DNA of 64,000 nucleotides from Streptomyces sp. NBC_00193. GTDB lineage: Bacteria > Actinomycetota > Actinomycetes > Streptomycetales > Streptomycetaceae. A program made the position numbers and the translations under genes. The notes under the pieces were generated by a model, which saw only the letters and a program-made list of their open reading frames with translations, did not search any database and was not told the origin of the DNA. Positions 17,378 to 25,301 of this stretch are shown piece by piece; the stretch's first letter is position 1, and each line of letters begins with the position of its first letter. The DNA lies in the NCBI RefSeq assembly GCF_026342735.1, contig NZ_JAPEMM010000002.1:1476308-1540307 (forward strand). The letters are read 5' to 3'.

Positions 17378-17409
17378 GGCCCGGATCCCCTGACGGGGGG
17401 GTCCGGGCC
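17378..17409 (+). terminator. Terminator after glycerate kinase
   Basis: GGCCCGGATCCCC (17378-17390) pairs with GGGGGTCCGGGCC (17397-17409), a 13-bp stem with one T-G pair, 20 bases after the stop codon. Confidence 0.65.
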
Positions 17410-17466
17410 GTCGGCGTTCCCCGGGCCGGGCAGGCCGAGCGGGGCCGGGCGGCCCCGTGGGGGGAG

Positions 17467-17648
17467 TCCCCTACCCGCCCTTCGCCCGTTCCCCGGGGCT
17501 CCGCCCCGGACCCCGCGCCTCAAACGCCGGAGGGGCTGGATCGTCGCCTGGCGGGGCTGGATTGCCCGCAGGGCAATTCCAGCCCCGCCGGCGTTTGAGG
17601 CGCGGGTCCGGGCAGCGCCCGGGGAACGGTGGAAGGGCGGGTAGGGGA
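17467..17648. repeat. Composite intergenic inverted repeat, copy B
   Basis: A second, shorter copy (182 bases) of the repeat at 9528-9823, between the convergent glycerate kinase and isochorismatase genes. The right arm (17617-17648) is identical over 32 bases to that of copy A; the left arm has several changes. The central hairpin around 17565-17590 and the CAAACGCCGG arms are conserved. Confidence 0.85.
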
Positions 17649-17679
17649 CTTCGCCCCGCAGGGCCCACCCGCGACCGGG

Positions 17680-18363
17680 TCAGGCCCGGGTGGGGGTCGG
17701 CGCGGCGGTGCGGGCCGCGGTCACGAGCTGCGCCGTGGTGACGATCCGGGCGAAGCCGCCGCCCTGGAGGTTGACCGCGGTGGCGGTGGCGAGCTGGTCG
17801 GCCGTCAGCCGGAGTGCGTCCGGGCCGGGTTCGGCGGCCAGGTCGAAGGTGTGCGTGGCATCGAGCGGCACGAGGACCTCGTAGCCCAGGTTCCCGGCCA
17901 TCCGGGCCGTGGTCTCGACGCACATGTTCGTCTGGATCCCGGTGATGACGAGCTGTCCGACGCCCTGGGAGGTGAGCCAGTCGGCGAGGTCCGGGGTGCC
18001 GTAGAAGGAGGAGTTCACGGACTTGGTGACGTGCAGCGCGGCCCGGTCGGCCCGCTCGGCGACGAAGTCCTTGAAGGCGTACCCGGGCCCGTCCGGAGCG
18101 AGGACGGAGCCCGCCATGCGGGAAGCGTGCTGCACGAGAACGAGGGGGCGGCCGGTCTCCTGCCAGGCGTCCATCAGCGCGGCGATGTTCTCCTCGGCGG
18201 CCGGGTTGTTGCGCGGCCCCCAGAAGTCGGCGTCGTCGAAGCCCTGTTGGACGTCGATGACCAGCAGGGCGCTGTTCGCGGCGATCTCGATGGCGGCCGG
18301 GGCCTGGGCCTCGGTCGGGGCCGTGGTCGTCTGGGTCTTCGTGGTCGTGCTCTCGTTCGTCAT
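17680..18363 (-). CDS. isochorismatase-family cysteine hydrolase
   Basis: A 227-residue hydrolase. After a threonine-rich 25-residue start it shows the family's catalytic triad: Asp37 in VIDVQQGF, Lys114 in HVTKSVNSSF and Cys148 in TNMCVETTAR. Such enzymes hydrolyse amide or vinyl-ether bonds (nicotinamidase, isochorismatase, N-carbamoyl hydrolases); the substrate here is not evident. The divergent neighbour is a GlxA-type regulator, and such regulators often sit beside an enzyme of this class, so it may control this gene. Confidence 0.85.
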   Translation of the reverse strand: MTNESTTTKTQTTTAPTEAQAPAAIEIAANSALLVIDVQQGFDDADFWGPRNNPAAEENIAALMDAWQETGRPLVLVQHASRMAGSVLAPDGPGYAFKDFVAERADRAALHVTKSVNSSFYGTPDLADWLTSQGVGQLVITGIQTNMCVETTARMAGNLGYEVLVPLDATHTFDLAAEPGPDALRLTADQLATATAVNLQGGGFARIVTTAQLVTAARTAAPTPTRA

Positions 18364-18560
18364 GCCCTCATCCTGGGCGGCTCCTCCCCCTCGAACCAGT
18401 ACCACCCGGCCCCCGAACCGATGGGATCCTGCCAGGGTGGCAGATCCGCGCCCGGAGCGGCCCGAAGTCCGGCTCCGTCCCAGGTCGGGGGCCTCGCGGC
18501 GGCAGCATGCGGAGGCTCGGCCCTCCCCTTCGGCGGGGCCTGCGTGGCAGACTCACGGCC

Positions 18561-19565
18561 ATGCACCGCGTTGCGATCGTCGTTCAGCCCGGCATCCGCG
18601 CTTTCGACCTGGCCGTCATCACCGAGGTCTGGGGGCACGACCGCGGCCACAGCGGGGTGCCGCCCTTCGAGCTTCGCCGGTGCGCCCTCGACACCGGCCC
18701 GATCCCGCTCCCCGGGGGGCTGACCCTGACCCCGGACCGCGGGCTCGACTGGCTCGCCGACGCCGACCTCGTCGTGGTCCCCGCGCTGGACCGGCCCTCC
18801 GACCCGACGCCGGAGCCGGTCCTCGCCGTCCTGCGCGACACCCACGCCCGGGGCATCCCGGTGGCCGCCCTGTGCGCCGGCGCCTTCATCCTCGCCGAGG
18901 CCGGGCTGCTGGCCGGCCGCCGGGCCGTGACCCACTGGTCGCTGGCCCCGGCGCTGGCCGGGCGGTACCCCGCCGTGCGCGTCGAGGAGGCCCCGCTCTA
19001 CGTCGGGGACGACGGGCTGTGGACCTCCGCAGGGGTCGCCTCCGGGATCGACCTCTGCCTGCACCTGGTCCGCGAGGCCCACGGCTCCGAGGCGGCCGCC
19101 GCCATCGCCCGCTCGATGGTGACCGGCCCCTTCCGCACCGGCGAACACGCCCAGTACCTGGACCGCCCGACCCCGGTCGCCGACCGGACCGCCGAGGCGC
19201 TGGCCCTCGTACGGGAGCGGGCGCTCGGGCGGCTGCACGAGGCGCTGGACGTGGCCACCCTGGCCCGGTGGGCCGGGATGTCCCCGCGGTCCTTCGCCCG
19301 GCACTTCGCCGCCTCGACCGGCACCACCCCGCACAAATGGCTCCTGGGCCACCGTCTGGACGAAGCGCGCAAGCTGCTGGAGCGCACCGATCATCCAGTC
19401 ACCGAGGTGGCCCGGCGGGCCGGATTCGCCAGCGAGGTCACCTTCCGCCAGCACTTCACCTCCTACGTCGGCACGAGCCCCCGCGCGTACCGCGCGGCCG
19501 CTACGGCACCAGGGCCCCCGGGGCCTCCCCCAAACCGCGCCGACAGTGTTAGAAATGGCTCATGA
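18561..19565 (+). CDS. GlxA-type AraC-family transcriptional regulator
   Basis: A 334-residue protein. Residues 1-165 form a DJ-1/PfpI (class I glutamine amidotransferase-like) domain with Cys in AALCAGAFILAEAG at the nucleophile-elbow position, and the C-terminal 110 residues form an AraC-type double helix-turn-helix (WAGMSPRSFARHF and AGFASEVTFRQHF). ATG at 18561 places the start at the first beta strand. It is divergent from the isochorismatase-like gene, its most likely target. The stop overlaps the next start by four bases. Confidence 0.87.
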   Translation: MHRVAIVVQPGIRAFDLAVITEVWGHDRGHSGVPPFELRRCALDTGPIPLPGGLTLTPDRGLDWLADADLVVVPALDRPSDPTPEPVLAVLRDTHARGIPVAALCAGAFILAEAGLLAGRRAVTHWSLAPALAGRYPAVRVEEAPLYVGDDGLWTSAGVASGIDLCLHLVREAHGSEAAAAIARSMVTGPFRTGEHAQYLDRPTPVADRTAEALALVRERALGRLHEALDVATLARWAGMSPRSFARHFAASTGTTPHKWLLGHRLDEARKLLERTDHPVTEVARRAGFASEVTFRQHFTSYVGTSPRAYRAAATAPGPPGPPPNRADSVRNGS

Positions 19566-22477
19566 CCGGACGTTTTGGCCTACCCAGGGGCTCCGGAGGA
19601 GCGCCCGAGGACAGGCCCCCGCCCGAGGACGGGTCCCCACCCGGAATCGGGCCCGGACACGCACCCGGACACGCACCCGGAGTCGGCCCCGCACACGGGC
19701 CCGGCCGCAGTCGCCTGCGCCGCCTCGCACACCGCCTCACCCGCCCGTTCTCCCGGCTGTTCGCCCACCTCTCGCTCGGCGCCCGCAGCGTCGCCGGCCA
19801 GGTCTTCGCCCTCCAGGCCGTCCTCGTCCTGGTGCTGATCACGGCCGCCGCCTCGGCCCTGTTCTTCCAGGCCCGGTACGACAGCCAGCGCGACGCCCGC
19901 AACCGCTCCCTCGCCGCGGCCGAGGCCTTCGCGCACGCCCCCGGCCTCCCCGCGGCCCTGGAGTCCCCCGACCCCACCGCCGTGCTCCAGCCGCTGGCCG
20001 AGGGCGCCCGCCGGGCCTCGGGCGTCGATTTCATCGCCGTCATGACCACCGACGGGATCCGGTACACCGACTCCCGCCCCGAGCTCATCGGCCAGCGCGC
20101 CACCGGCGACCTGTCCCGCGCCGCGGCCGGACAGGCCTTCACCGAGACGTTCCAGGGGAAGCCGAGCGACGTGGTCCGCGCCGTGGTCCCCGTACGGGAC
20201 TCCGCGGGCGCGGTGGTCGGCCTGGTCGCCACCGGCATCGAGGTCGAGAACGTCGGCGACGTGGTCGAGGGCCAGCTGCCCCTGCTCCTCGGGGCGGCCA
20301 CCGGCGCCCTGATCCTCGGCACCGGCGGCGCCGCCCTCGTCAGCCGCCGGCTGCGGCGCCAGACCCGGGGCCTCGGCGAGGCCGAGATGACCCGGATGAA
20401 CGAACACCACGAAGCGGTTCTGCACGCCGTCCGCGAGGGCGTGCTGATCATCGACGCCGAAGGCCGGCTGCTGCTCGCCAACGACGAGGCCCGCCGCCTC
20501 CTCGACCTGCCCGCCGACGCCGAACTGCGGCACGTGCGCGACCTCGGCCTCGATCCGACCACGGCCGCGCTGCTGGCCTCCGGGCGGGCCGCCACCGACG
20601 AGGTCCACCGTGCGGGCGACCGGCTCCTCGCCGTGAACGTCCGCCCGACCAAGCCCTACGGGGGCCGCCCGTCCGGCACCGTGACCACCCTGCGCGACTC
20701 CACCGAGCTCGCCGCGCTCTCCGGCCGGGCCGCGGTCGCCCGCGACCGGCTCCAGCTGCTCTACGACGCCGGCGTGCGCATCGGGACCACCCTGGACGTG
20801 GTCCGCACCGCCGAGGAACTCTCCGAGGTCGCGGTCCCGCGGTTCGCGGACTTCGTCACCGTCGAGCTGCTGGAGCCGGTGCTGCGCGGCGAGGAGCCCG
20901 GCGGCGGCACGCACACCGAGATGCGCCGGGCCGCCATCAGCGGGATCCGCGTCGATTCCCCGCTCCAGCCGGTGGGCGACGTCATCCGCTTCGTGGTGCC
21001 GACCGCGCCGATGGCAACGGCCCTGGACGCCGGGCGGGCGGTGCTCGCCGCCGATCTGACCGCCGCCTTCGGCTGGCGGGCCCAGGACCACGACGGCACC
21101 CGGGTGGCCCTGGACTACGGACTGCACTCGCTGATCTCCGTACCGCTCCAGGCCCGCGGGGTGGTCCTCGGCATGGCCAACTTCTGGCGGGCCGACACCC
21201 CCGAGCCCTTCGACGACGAGGACCTGTCCTTCGCCGAGGAGCTGGCGGCGCGGGCCGCGGTCTCCATCGACAACGCCCGCCGGTTCACGCGCGAGCACGC
21301 CGTGGCGGTGACCCTCCAGCGCAGCCTGCTGCCGCGGGTGCTGCCCGATCTGAGCGCCGTGGACGTCGCGTTCCGGTACCTGCCCGCGAAGGCGGGGGTG
21401 GGCGGGGACTGGTTCGACGTGATCCCGCTCGCCGGGGCCCGGGTCGCGCTGGTCGTCGGCGACGTGGTGGGGCACGGGGTGCACGCCGCCGCCACCATGG
21501 GCCGGCTGCGGACCGCCGTGCACAACTTCTCCACGCTCGACATGCCGCCCGACGAGCTGCTGGGCCACCTCGACGAGCTGATCGACCGGATCGACCAGGA
21601 CGAGTCCTCGGCCGACGAGGATTCCGGGGAGGGCGAGTCCTCGAGCGTCACCGGCGCCACCTGTCTGTACGCGGTGTACGACCCGGTGTCCGGCCGCTGC
21701 GCCGTGGCCAGCGCCGGCCACCCCGGCCCGGCCCTGGTCGGGGCCGACGGGCGGGTCGAGTATCCCGAGCTGCCGATCGGGCTGCCCCTGGGCGTCGGCG
21801 GGATGCCCTTCGAGGCCGTGGAGCTGCAGCTGCCCGAGGCGAGCCGGCTCGTGCTGTTCACCGACGGGCTGCTGGAGGACCGCGACCGGGACTTCGACAC
21901 CGGCCTCGACCTGCTGACCGAGGCCCTGTCCCGGCCGGACCGCAGCCCCGACCAGGCCTGTTCCGACGTACTGTCCGCGCTGCTGTTCCCGGCGCCGAGC
22001 GATGACATCGCCCTGCTCATCGCCGACACCCGGCGGCTCCCGGCCGAGCGGATCGCGGAGTGGGAGGTGTTCCCGGACCCCTCGGACGTGTCCCGGGTCC
22101 GCCGCGCGGGCTCCGCGCAGCTCACCGCGTGGGGCCTGGGGGACGTCACCTTCACCGCCGAGCTGATCCTCAGCGAGCTGATCACCAACGCGATCCGCTA
22201 CGGGACCCCGCCGATCCGGGTCCGGCTGCTCCGCGACCGCACCCTGATCTGCGAGATCTCCGACGGCAGCAGCACCTCGCCGCACCTGCGCTACGCGGCC
22301 ACGACCGACGAGGGCGGGCGCGGCCTGTTCCTCGTCGCCCAGTACGCCGAGCGCTGGGGCACCCGCTACACGGACCGAGGCAAGGTGATCTGGGCGGAGC
22401 TCCCCCTGACGGGCGCGGCCGAGCCGGCACCCCCGGCTGTACTGGACCTGGACGCCCTGGAGGACCTGGCCTGGTAG
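19562..22477 (+). CDS. Membrane sensor SpoIIE-type phosphatase with C-terminal anti-sigma kinase domain
   Basis: A 971-residue signalling protein. Order: proline/glycine-rich cytosolic tail (1-50), membrane helix (82-102), extracellular Cache-like sensor, second helix (about 238-262), PAS (about 285-385), GAF (about 395-570), PP2C/SpoIIE phosphatase (about 590-825) with the GGDWFDV and SAGHPGP metal-site motifs, and a HATPase_c serine-kinase domain (about 845-945) with ELITNAIRYG and DEGGRGLFLV. It should dephosphorylate and perhaps phosphorylate anti-sigma factor antagonists. The start overlaps the GlxA-type gene's stop, so the two are coupled. Confidence 0.92.
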   Translation: MTGRFGLPRGSGGAPEDRPPPEDGSPPGIGPGHAPGHAPGVGPAHGPGRSRLRRLAHRLTRPFSRLFAHLSLGARSVAGQVFALQAVLVLVLITAAASALFFQARYDSQRDARNRSLAAAEAFAHAPGLPAALESPDPTAVLQPLAEGARRASGVDFIAVMTTDGIRYTDSRPELIGQRATGDLSRAAAGQAFTETFQGKPSDVVRAVVPVRDSAGAVVGLVATGIEVENVGDVVEGQLPLLLGAATGALILGTGGAALVSRRLRRQTRGLGEAEMTRMNEHHEAVLHAVREGVLIIDAEGRLLLANDEARRLLDLPADAELRHVRDLGLDPTTAALLASGRAATDEVHRAGDRLLAVNVRPTKPYGGRPSGTVTTLRDSTELAALSGRAAVARDRLQLLYDAGVRIGTTLDVVRTAEELSEVAVPRFADFVTVELLEPVLRGEEPGGGTHTEMRRAAISGIRVDSPLQPVGDVIRFVVPTAPMATALDAGRAVLAADLTAAFGWRAQDHDGTRVALDYGLHSLISVPLQARGVVLGMANFWRADTPEPFDDEDLSFAEELAARAAVSIDNARRFTREHAVAVTLQRSLLPRVLPDLSAVDVAFRYLPAKAGVGGDWFDVIPLAGARVALVVGDVVGHGVHAAATMGRLRTAVHNFSTLDMPPDELLGHLDELIDRIDQDESSADEDSGEGESSSVTGATCLYAVYDPVSGRCAVASAGHPGPALVGADGRVEYPELPIGLPLGVGGMPFEAVELQLPEASRLVLFTDGLLEDRDRDFDTGLDLLTEALSRPDRSPDQACSDVLSALLFPAPSDDIALLIADTRRLPAERIAEWEVFPDPSDVSRVRRAGSAQLTAWGLGDVTFTAELILSELITNAIRYGTPPIRVRLLRDRTLICEISDGSSTSPHLRYAATTDEGGRGLFLVAQYAERWGTRYTDRGKVIWAELPLTGAAEPAPPAVLDLDALEDLAW

Positions 22478-22487
22478 CGGACGGCGG

Positions 22488-23087
22488 TCACGGGCTCTGG
22501 AGCCGGGCGGCCAGCCGGGCCTTCGCCTGCGGCCATTCGCCGGCCAGCAGGGAGAAGTACACGCTGTCGCGCCAGGTGCCGTCCGGGCGCCGGCGGTGGC
22601 GGCGCAGGACGCCTTCGCGCTGCGCTCCGAGGCGGGCGATCGCGGCCTGGGAGCGGGTGTTGAGGTGGTCCGTCTTGAGCTGGACCCGGCCCATGCCGAG
22701 GTCCTCGAAGGCGTGGGTGAGCAGGAGCAGCTTGGACTCGGTGTTGACGGCGCTGCGCCAGTAGGCGCGCCCGTACCAGGTCCAGCCGATCTCCAGGCGT
22801 TCGTCGGCCGCGCTGATGTCCATGTACGTGGTCCAGCCGGCGGCCCGGCCGCTTTCCAGGTGGATGACGGCGAAGGGAACGTACTCGCCGCGCTCCGCGT
22901 CCTCCAGCAGTGCGTCGAGCGTGGCGCCCAGCTCCTGCTCCGTCCGCGGCGCGCCGCCCACCCAGCGCCAGACCTCCTCGTCACCGCCTCCGGCCGCGTA
23001 GAGGTCGGGGAGGTGGCTCCTGGTCAGCGGCTCCAGGCGGACGTGGCGGCCGGTGAGCGTGATGGGGGACGGCGACTTGGCAGGCAT
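22488..23087 (-). CDS. RimJ/RimL-like GNAT acetyltransferase
   Basis: A 199-residue GNAT protein of the RimJ/RimL type: LTGRHVRLEPL at the start, an IGWTWYGRAYWRSAVNTESK segment for acetyl-CoA binding, and LKTDHLNTRSQAAIARLGAQREG near residues 137-159, typical of alanine-alpha-N-acetyltransferase relatives. The acceptor is unknown. Its promoter region contains two CTAG-centred repeats (23108-23143). It converges on the phosphatase gene with a 10-base gap. Confidence 0.85.
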   Translation of the reverse strand: MPAKSPSPITLTGRHVRLEPLTRSHLPDLYAAGGGDEEVWRWVGGAPRTEQELGATLDALLEDAERGEYVPFAVIHLESGRAAGWTTYMDISAADERLEIGWTWYGRAYWRSAVNTESKLLLLTHAFEDLGMGRVQLKTDHLNTRSQAAIARLGAQREGVLRRHRRRPDGTWRDSVYFSLLAGEWPQAKARLAARLQSP

Positions 23088-23107
23088 GGGAGAAACGGTA
23101 GCCGCTC

Positions 23108-23143
23108 ATTGCGCTAGATACAAACAATTATTGCACTAGTACA
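23108..23143 (-). promoter_or_regulatory. Paired CTAG-centred operator-like repeats
   Basis: ATTGCGCTAGATACA (23108-23122) and ATTGCACTAGTACA (23130-23143) are near-identical, spaced 22 bases start to start, within an unusually AT-rich 45 bases. They lie just upstream of the acetyltransferase start at 23087. The TTGnnCTAGnnCAA-like form resembles YtrA/GntR-type operators. No GntR gene is in the window. Confidence 0.5.
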
Positions 23144-23144
23144 T

Positions 23145-25196
23145 TCACTGCATCCGCGCCAGCAGCACCGCCACGTCGTCCTGCGGGGCCTCCGGGAGGA
23201 GACGCGCCAGGATCGTGTCGCACAGGGTCTCCAGGGGCTCTCCCCCGCCCCTCAGGGCGTCCGCCAGCCCCGCCATGCCCTCGTCCAGGTCCCGGTCCCG
23301 GGACTCGATGAGGCCGTCCGTGTAGAGCACGAGCAGGCTGCCCGGCTCGAGCCGCACCTCCTCCGTGCGGAACTCCCGCCCGCCCGTGCCGAGCGGGGTT
23401 CCCGGCGGGCCCTCCAGGAAGGTCACGGCCCCGGCCGCCGTGACCACGGCCGGCGGCGGGTGGCCGGCGCGGGCGATGACGCACGCGCCCGTCACCGGGT
23501 CGTGGACGGCGTAGACGCACGTGGCCATCTCGTCCTCACCGAGGTCGGCCACCACGGCGTCCAGCGACCGGAGCATCTGCTCCGGGGTCACCTGATGCCG
23601 CGCCAGGGTCCGTACGGCGGTGCGCAGTTGGCCCATGACCGCGGCCGCGTGGATGCCGTGGCCCATCACGTCGCCGATCACCAGGCCGGTCCGGCCGTCC
23701 GGCAGCTCGATGACGTCGTACCAGTCCCCGCCGACGTCGTGGTCGCTGGCCGGGAGGTAGCGGCCGGTCAGCTCCAGGCCGGCGACCTCGGGCAGCGCGT
23801 TGTTGGTGAGGCTGCGCTGGAGCGTCAGGGCCGCCGCGCGCTGGGTGGTGTACATCCGGGCGTTGTCGATGTTCAGCGCGGCCCGGGCCACCACCTCGTC
23901 GATGAGCACGCAGTCCTCGTGGTCGAAGGGATCGCGCCCGCGCACCCGGGTCACCACCACCACTCCGAGCACCCGGCCGCGGGCCACCAGCGGGACCATC
24001 CGGGCGCAGCCCAGGGTGGCCAGGTAGGCGCGCAGCGCGGCCGCGCGCGGATCCTTGATCAGGGCCGGGATGTCGGCCGTGAACAGGTTCATGGGCTGGC
24101 CGTCGGTGATGACCTGCTCGTAGGCGGTGTGCGCCGGGATCTGGAAGGTCTGCCCGGCGACCAGTTTGGCGGTCGGGGCGGCCGGGTCCGGGAAGAGGGC
24201 GGCGAGGCGGCGCAGCAGGCCCCGGGTGGACGCGCCGGCCTCGTCCGGGTCCAGTACGGCTTCCAGCAGCTGTACGTCGGCCGAGTCCGCGAGCTGCGGT
24301 ACCAGCACCTCCACGATCTCCTGGGCCGTCTGCCCCAGGTCCAGCGTGGTGCCGATGCGGGTGCCGGCCTCGGAGAGCAGGGCGAACCGGCTGCGCGCCC
24401 GCTCCGCCTCGGCCTGGGCGCGCTGCCCGTCGGTGATGTCGATGAGGGAGGCGATCAGGCCGAGCGGCCGCCCGGACCCGTCCAGCAGCGGGGCGTAGGA
24501 GCAGGACCAGGTCCGGTCGTGGTCGGGGTCGGCGGGGGTGCGGCCGGTGCGCCGGACGTCCACGACGGCGGAGCCGCATTCCAGCACCTTGGCCATGAGC
24601 CGTTCGAGCGCGGCGGCATTGACCCCGGGCACGACCTCGGTGAGCCGTTTGCCGACGTGCTCGGCGGCGGACACCCCGTTCATCCGGGCGAGGGCGTCGT
24701 TGACGCGCAGGAAGCGCAGGTCCGGGCCGAGGGTGCCGAGGCCGATCGGTGACTGGGTGAACAGGCTCTGCAGCGCGGCGAGCGAATCGCGCATCCGCAG
24801 GACCTCGGAGGTCTCCACGGCGATCAGCATGGAACCGGTGCGCCCCTGCGGATCCGGTGAGGGCAGGATCCACATCTCCATCGGGACCTGGTGTCCGTCG
24901 CGGTGGCGCACGGGCAGGGTGCCGACGACCGTCTCCCCGGCCTGGACCCGGCGGGTCAGCTGGTCGGCGAGCTCGTGGTTGGCGTCGGGGACGAGCACGT
25001 CGGAGCCCGGCCGGCCGAGGATGTCCTCGGGGCGGTGGCCCAGCAGGTCCTGGGCGGCCAGCGACCATTCGACGACGAGCCCGTCGGCGTCTTCCCGCCA
25101 CAGGGCGATCGGCAGCAGCTCGCTCAGTACGCCCGCGTACCCGACAGCAGCCACCGGCTGGTCCGGTACCTCGCTCGTCTCCTGGTACGTGTCCAA
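23145..25196 (-). CDS. Cytosolic PAS-GAF-SpoIIE phosphatase
   Basis: A 683-residue protein without membrane helices. Two PAS-like domains (about 20-130 and 140-260), a GAF domain (about 275-440) and a PP2C/SpoIIE phosphatase domain (about 460-683). The last has GGDWYDVIEL, VMGHGIHAAAVMG, ARAGHPPP and DDVAVLL metal and substrate motifs. Unlike its neighbour at 19562 it lacks a kinase domain. Expected substrates are phosphorylated anti-anti-sigma factors. TTG at 25196 is taken as the start, with a GAGG site 8 bases before it. Confidence 0.9.
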   Translation of the reverse strand: MDTYQETSEVPDQPVAAVGYAGVLSELLPIALWREDADGLVVEWSLAAQDLLGHRPEDILGRPGSDVLVPDANHELADQLTRRVQAGETVVGTLPVRHRDGHQVPMEMWILPSPDPQGRTGSMLIAVETSEVLRMRDSLAALQSLFTQSPIGLGTLGPDLRFLRVNDALARMNGVSAAEHVGKRLTEVVPGVNAAALERLMAKVLECGSAVVDVRRTGRTPADPDHDRTWSCSYAPLLDGSGRPLGLIASLIDITDGQRAQAEAERARSRFALLSEAGTRIGTTLDLGQTAQEIVEVLVPQLADSADVQLLEAVLDPDEAGASTRGLLRRLAALFPDPAAPTAKLVAGQTFQIPAHTAYEQVITDGQPMNLFTADIPALIKDPRAAALRAYLATLGCARMVPLVARGRVLGVVVVTRVRGRDPFDHEDCVLIDEVVARAALNIDNARMYTTQRAAALTLQRSLTNNALPEVAGLELTGRYLPASDHDVGGDWYDVIELPDGRTGLVIGDVMGHGIHAAAVMGQLRTAVRTLARHQVTPEQMLRSLDAVVADLGEDEMATCVYAVHDPVTGACVIARAGHPPPAVVTAAGAVTFLEGPPGTPLGTGGREFRTEEVRLEPGSLLVLYTDGLIESRDRDLDEGMAGLADALRGGGEPLETLCDTILARLLPEAPQDDVAVLLARMQ

Positions 25197-25301
25197 TGCA
25201 CCGACCTCACCCCAGGGGGCCCTATTCCTACCGATTCACCCTATCCGAGCCTTCACCGCCCGGCGCTGTGTCGGGCCGGACGGCATCCCGCTACCGGGCT
25301 G

